Shown one piece after another: positions 61,216 through 64,000 of a stretch of DNA of 64,000 bases. Every line of letters starts with the position of its first letter. Position 1 is the stretch's first letter. The notes beneath the pieces are model-generated. The model was given only the letters and a program-made list of their open reading frames with translations, was not told the origin of the DNA and ran no database searches. Source of the stretch: Salimicrobium album (GTDB lineage: Bacteria; Bacillota; Bacilli; Bacillales; Halobacillaceae); NCBI RefSeq assembly GCF_900107115.1, contig NZ_FNOS01000005.1, positions 62,001 to 126,000 on the forward strand. The letters run 5' to 3'. Both the position numbers and the translations under genes were made by a program.

Positions 61216-61956
61216 ATGGGAAGATTGGATAATAAAACAGCAATAGTCATCGGCGGTACTTCCGGTCTCGGAGAGGCGACTTCGAAAAAGTTTGCAGAAG
61301 AAGGCGCCCGCGTGGCAGTCGTCGGTCTGGAAGAAGAGAAAGGGGAAGCAATCGTCAAAGAGATCAGAAAGGCGAAGGGAGAAGCCGTTTTTGTACAGAT
61401 GGACGTTACAGATCGCGAGTCTGTGCAGAACGGGATAAACAAAACCGTGGAACAGTTTGGCACGGTGGACGTACTTTACAACGGCGCCGGAGTGCACGAC
61501 GCTTATAAAAACGTAGTGGAAACGGATGAAGATACGTTCGATAAATTGATGAACGTGAATGTGAAGGGGCCGTACCTGGCAGCTAACGCCGCGGTGCCGA
61601 TATTCCTGGAAAAAGGTAAGGGAACGATTATAAACATCGGTTCTCAATCCACGTTCGTTGCCGGAGCGGGCGGCAACACTTACGTTACGAGTAAACACGC
61701 CATACACGGATTTACAAAACAGCTGGCGTACGACTTCGGCAGCAAAGGCATCAAAGCGAATCTGATTGCTCCAGGATTCATTGATACACCTATGACGAAA
61801 GGCATCGATGATGAGAGGCTGAAAGATATTCCTGCCGGAAGAGCCGGGAAACCGGAGGAAATTGCTGCAGCGGCTGTCTTTCTTGCATCGGATGAGTCAG
61901 ACTATATGCAGGGTGCGGAATTGAAAGTCGACGGCGGCTGGACCGTCGGCCGGTGA
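61216..61956 (+). CDS. short-chain dehydrogenase/reductase
   Basis: A 246-residue classical SDR: cofactor loop GGTSGLG at residues 13-19, catalytic Ser143, Tyr156 and Lys160 (YVTSK). It resembles 3-oxoacyl-ACP reductase/glucose dehydrogenase-like SDRs; substrate unknown. AGGAGG ribosome site. Its GC-richer codon use matches the chromosome outside the PTS block, marking the block's right edge at about 61.15 kb. Confidence 0.87.
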   Translation: MGRLDNKTAIVIGGTSGLGEATSKKFAEEGARVAVVGLEEEKGEAIVKEIRKAKGEAVFVQMDVTDRESVQNGINKTVEQFGTVDVLYNGAGVHDAYKNVVETDEDTFDKLMNVNVKGPYLAANAAVPIFLEKGKGTIINIGSQSTFVAGAGGNTYVTSKHAIHGFTKQLAYDFGSKGIKANLIAPGFIDTPMTKGIDDERLKDIPAGRAGKPEEIAAAAVFLASDESDYMQGAELKVDGGWTVGR

Positions 61957-61980
61957 CAGATATAAGAATAATTAGAGTGT

Positions 61981-62018
61981 AAAAAAAGGGAGCCGCTGTT
62001 TCAGTCGGCTCCCTTTTT
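61981..62018. terminator. bidirectional terminator
   Basis: A 12-bp perfect stem AAAAGGGAGCCG (61983-61994) with CGGCTCCCTTTT (62005-62016) lies between convergent genes. Confidence 0.92.
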
Positions 62019-62030
62019 AACGTTAGAATC

Positions 62031-62648
62031 TTATTGCTCCACAGGAGCCAGCTCTTCTTCCGTTACCCACTTGTGGTTCTCCACTTGTTCTTCCGTATCG
62101 GTTGTCGTGAAATCGACCATATATACGGTAGTTTCCTTCGCAGAGTCGATAGTGGCTGTGGCTCCTTCCATGCCTTTCATATGAGTAGCAGTCATTACCG
62201 CTTCTTCGCCTTCTTTCATCGGAGCTTCTCCCGGATTTTCAAATTCCTCATGGATCACCCATTTATGGTTCTTTACCGGGTCTCCCCCGTTCGTAGGTGT
62301 ATAGGAAACAGTATAGACCGTTGTGTTAAAAGCGCCGGAAATTGTACTTTCCGCACCCTTCATCCCTTTCATATGTTCGGCTTTGATTTCAGCTTTGTCA
62401 CCGATTGCAAATTCAGGGTCTTCCGCTTTTTTCAGACCAGCCGGTACGGAGCCGTCACTGGACATCTCTTCCGCTGAGTGTCCCATTCCTCCCTCAGTGT
62501 CTTCTTTCTGTTCTTTAGTGTCTTCTTTTTGTTCTTCCTGTTCTTTTTTGTCACCCGAACTTTCTGTTTCTTCTGCGGAATTCCCGCATGCAGCGAGTAA
62601 TGCGGCCAAAAAGAGAGCCATTACACCGAAGATAATTTTCTTTTTCAT
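62031..62648 (-). CDS. YdhK-like lipoprotein with two DUF1541 repeats
   Basis: A 205-residue lipoprotein (lipobox LAAC, Cys21). A low-complexity Glu/Lys/Gln linker (about 27-55) precedes two DUF1541 repeats (about 80-137 and 143-200), each with the pattern AxHMKGMxGAxxTI, TTVYxVxxT and VxNHKWVxEE. Met- and His-rich motifs suggest metal (copper) contacts outside the cell, but no function is established. Related to Bacillus YdhK. Confidence 0.87.
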   Translation of the reverse strand: MKKKIIFGVMALFLAALLAACGNSAEETESSGDKKEQEEQKEDTKEQKEDTEGGMGHSAEEMSSDGSVPAGLKKAEDPEFAIGDKAEIKAEHMKGMKGAESTISGAFNTTVYTVSYTPTNGGDPVKNHKWVIHEEFENPGEAPMKEGEEAVMTATHMKGMEGATATIDSAKETTVYMVDFTTTDTEEQVENHKWVTEEELAPVEQ

Positions 62649-62756
62649 TTATTAATCCCTCCTGAATCATTAATGTCACGTATATGGTACCTTTTCTATG
62701 TGCATTTTTCGTGCACCTCCGGTGACAGAATGGCGACAGTATCAAATGTATAAATG

Positions 62757-62785
62757 TTGACATATAAGGTGACTTATTTTAAGAT
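62757..62785 (+). promoter_or_regulatory. SigA promoter of mhqO
   Basis: TTGACA (62757-62762), 17-base spacer, TAAGAT (62780-62785). An alternative TATAAT sits at 62785-62790. Confidence 0.75.
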
Positions 62786-62790
62786 ATAAT

Positions 62791-62808
62791 TATCTTGAAA
62801 TCGAGATA
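62791..62808. promoter_or_regulatory. MhqR-type operator
   Basis: TATCTTGAAATCGAGATA is an imperfect palindrome matching the known MhqR box TATCTCGAATTCGAGATA in all but about three positions. It lies at the expected transcription start, so the repressor would block initiation until oxidised by quinones or diamide-like compounds. Confidence 0.75.
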
Positions 62809-62867
62809 AAAAACCTCAGACATTTGAATATGCAGATGAAAACTATCAATTAAAGGAGTTGTAACAC

Positions 62868-63821
62868 ATGACAGACGGTTTATTAGGAATTCACCACGTA
62901 ACAGCGATTACGGACGATGCAGCAAGGAACTATAAATTTTTTACAGAAGTACTTGGTATGAGACTGGTTAAAAAAACGGTGAACCAGGACGACATTCAGA
63001 CGTACCATACGTTTTTTGCAGATGACGTAGGCTCTCCGGGTACAGACGTCACGTTTTTCGACTTTCCGAACATTCCGAAAGGAAGACGCGGCACGAACTC
63101 GATCTCGAGAATCGGTTTGCGCGTACCTGACGATGCGGCACTTGAGTATTATCAGGATCGGTTTGAAGAGTTCGGTGTAAAAAATGACGGCATCCAGGAA
63201 TTATTCGAAAAAAAAGTTCTTCCATTCGAAGAAGCTGACGGTCAGAGATTCCAGTTGTTTTCCGATGAAAACGATAATGGCGTAGCGCCAGGCACGCCAT
63301 GGAAGAACGGTCCGGTTCCGGAAAAAAAAGCCGTATACGGTCTTGGTCCGATTGAAATCACTGTAAGCTATTTCGATGATTTCAAAAAATTGCTCGGTGA
63401 CGTATACAAAATGAAGCCGATCCGCGAGGAAGAGGACGTAACGCTTCTGGAAGTGGGCGAAGGCGGTAACGGCGGTCAGGTTATCCTGCGGAAAGATGAA
63501 ACATCACCTGCACGTCAGGGGTACGGCGAAGTCCACCACGTCTCCTTCAGAGTGAAAGACCACGATACTTTGAAACAGTGGGAAGAGAAGTATAATGAAC
63601 TCGGCATGGGGCACTCCGGAAATGTGAACCGCTTTTATTTCGAAGCCCTTTATACACGCATCGGAGACATTCTTGTGGAACTTTCCACGGACGGTCCCGG
63701 ATTTATGGGTGACGAACCTTACGAAACGCTGGGAGAAAGTCTGTCCCTTCCACCATTCCTGGAGTCACAGCGTGAACAGATCGAAGCGAAGGTCCGCCCT
63801 TTCAACACGAAACGTTCCTGA
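62868..63821 (+). CDS. mhqO: ring-cleaving-dioxygenase-like VOC protein (MhqO/MhqA)
   Basis: A 317-residue protein of two vicinal-oxygen-chelate modules (about residues 5-130 and 155-290), with GIHHVTAIT and GEVHHVSFRV as metal-binding strands. Homologues MhqA, MhqE and MhqO in Bacillus are induced by hydroquinones and catechol and help degrade or detoxify them. AAAGGAG ribosome site. Directly behind an MhqR-type operator and followed by an MhqD-like hydrolase. Confidence 0.88.
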   Translation: MTDGLLGIHHVTAITDDAARNYKFFTEVLGMRLVKKTVNQDDIQTYHTFFADDVGSPGTDVTFFDFPNIPKGRRGTNSISRIGLRVPDDAALEYYQDRFEEFGVKNDGIQELFEKKVLPFEEADGQRFQLFSDENDNGVAPGTPWKNGPVPEKKAVYGLGPIEITVSYFDDFKKLLGDVYKMKPIREEEDVTLLEVGEGGNGGQVILRKDETSPARQGYGEVHHVSFRVKDHDTLKQWEEKYNELGMGHSGNVNRFYFEALYTRIGDILVELSTDGPGFMGDEPYETLGESLSLPPFLESQREQIEAKVRPFNTKRS

Positions 63822-63871
63822 ACAGGCAAACGGAAATATAAACATTTCTTTTAAAAGGGAGTTGTTTACAA

Positions 63872-64000
63872 ATGGAACACATTTATAAGGAAAATAAAAA
63901 AGGCGCCCCGGTATTTATACTGCTGCACGGTACAGGTGGTACAGAAAACGATCTCGTTCCTGTAGCTCAGCTGCTGAATCCTGATTACAACATTTTAGGC
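63872..64000 (+). CDS. mhqD: alpha/beta hydrolase, MhqD-like (partial)
   Basis: Only the first 43 codons are in the window; the frame is open at the end. VFILLHGTGGTENDL carries the oxyanion-hole HGTGG motif of the phospholipase/carboxylesterase group to which MhqD belongs. AAAAGGGAG ribosome site 50 bases after mhqO on the same strand. The catalytic residues lie outside the window. Confidence 0.75.
   Translation, partial: MEHIYKENKKGAPVFILLHGTGGTENDLVPVAQLLNPDYNILG

Noticed and set aside
53284-61216. Prophage or insertion-sequence origin of the AT-rich block
   Set aside because: No integrase, transposase, terminal repeats or tRNA att site seen at either edge; transfer is inferred only from composition.

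Overview
The window looks like chromosome of a Bacillota species of the Bacillaceae type, probably a moderate halophile. Signs seen directly: very strong Shine-Dalgarno sequences, frequent GTG and TTG starts, two SAM-I (S-box) riboswitches, a TPP (THI-box) riboswitch, a SigB-type promoter, CodY-like and cre-like boxes, an MhqR-type operator and Rho-independent terminators. The halophile inference rests on the OpuC-type transporter for trimethylammonium compounds, the GbsR-type regulator and the many sodium-coupled carriers. No rRNA, tRNA, CRISPR array, insertion sequence or phage module was seen.

Layout. 0.1-2.8 kb (minus): diguanylate cyclase, MFS carrier, small unknown gene. 3.0-11.4 kb (plus): a continuous trimethylammonium locus with an OpuC-type ABC transporter, a CocE/NonD serine hydrolase, a GbsR-type regulator and three enzymes that together match L-carnitine degradation to glycine betaine (3-dehydrogenase, dehydrocarnitine-cleaving BKACE enzyme, betainyl-CoA thioesterase). 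11.5-13.9 kb: FAD-linked 2-hydroxyacid dehydrogenase with a BASS-type carrier. 14.1-24.3 kb: urease ureABCEFGD followed by a nickel/peptide-type ABC importer whose two ATPases are fused. 24.4-26.8 kb: duplicated-domain small protein, EamA carrier, and a nucleotidyltransferase gene broken by an amber codon. 27-31 kb (minus): TPP riboswitch, tenI-thiO-thiS-thiG-thiF. 31.1-33.7 kb: SigB-driven PNPOx-like stress protein; a sodium:solute symporter under a SAM-I riboswitch. 33.7-38.8 kb: gltP-type symporter and aspartase, divergent from a GlnK/GlnL-like two-component system, with helically phased repeats between them.

38.8-45.7 kb: CBS protein, small membrane proteins (one with an excisionase-like domain), a lone PD-(D/E)XK-like protein, a GatC/AtzG-like subunit plus amidase behind a perfect cre box, DUF1028, an S66 peptidase and an SDR. 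45.8-49.9 kb: SAM-I riboswitch, metN-metI-metQ and an M20 amidohydrolase. 49.9-53.1 kb (minus): cytochrome c oxidase subunits II-I-III, with subunit II lacking a fused cytochrome c. 53.3-61.1 kb: an AT-richer block with a HAD phosphatase, PRD regulator carrying EIIA, ascorbate-type EIIB and EIIC, transketolase and PHP phosphatase, which reads as an undescribed PTS pentose/pentulose-type pathway. 61.2-64.0 kb: SDR, YdhK lipoprotein, and the start of a quinone/electrophile-responsive mhqO-mhqD operon cut by the window end.

The genes most likely to reward study are the carnitine locus with its extra hydrolase, the PTS-transketolase block, the SAM-riboswitch-controlled symporter, the urease with a natural Cys-to-Ala change at the active-site flap, and the PD-(D/E)XK and excisionase-like orphans.
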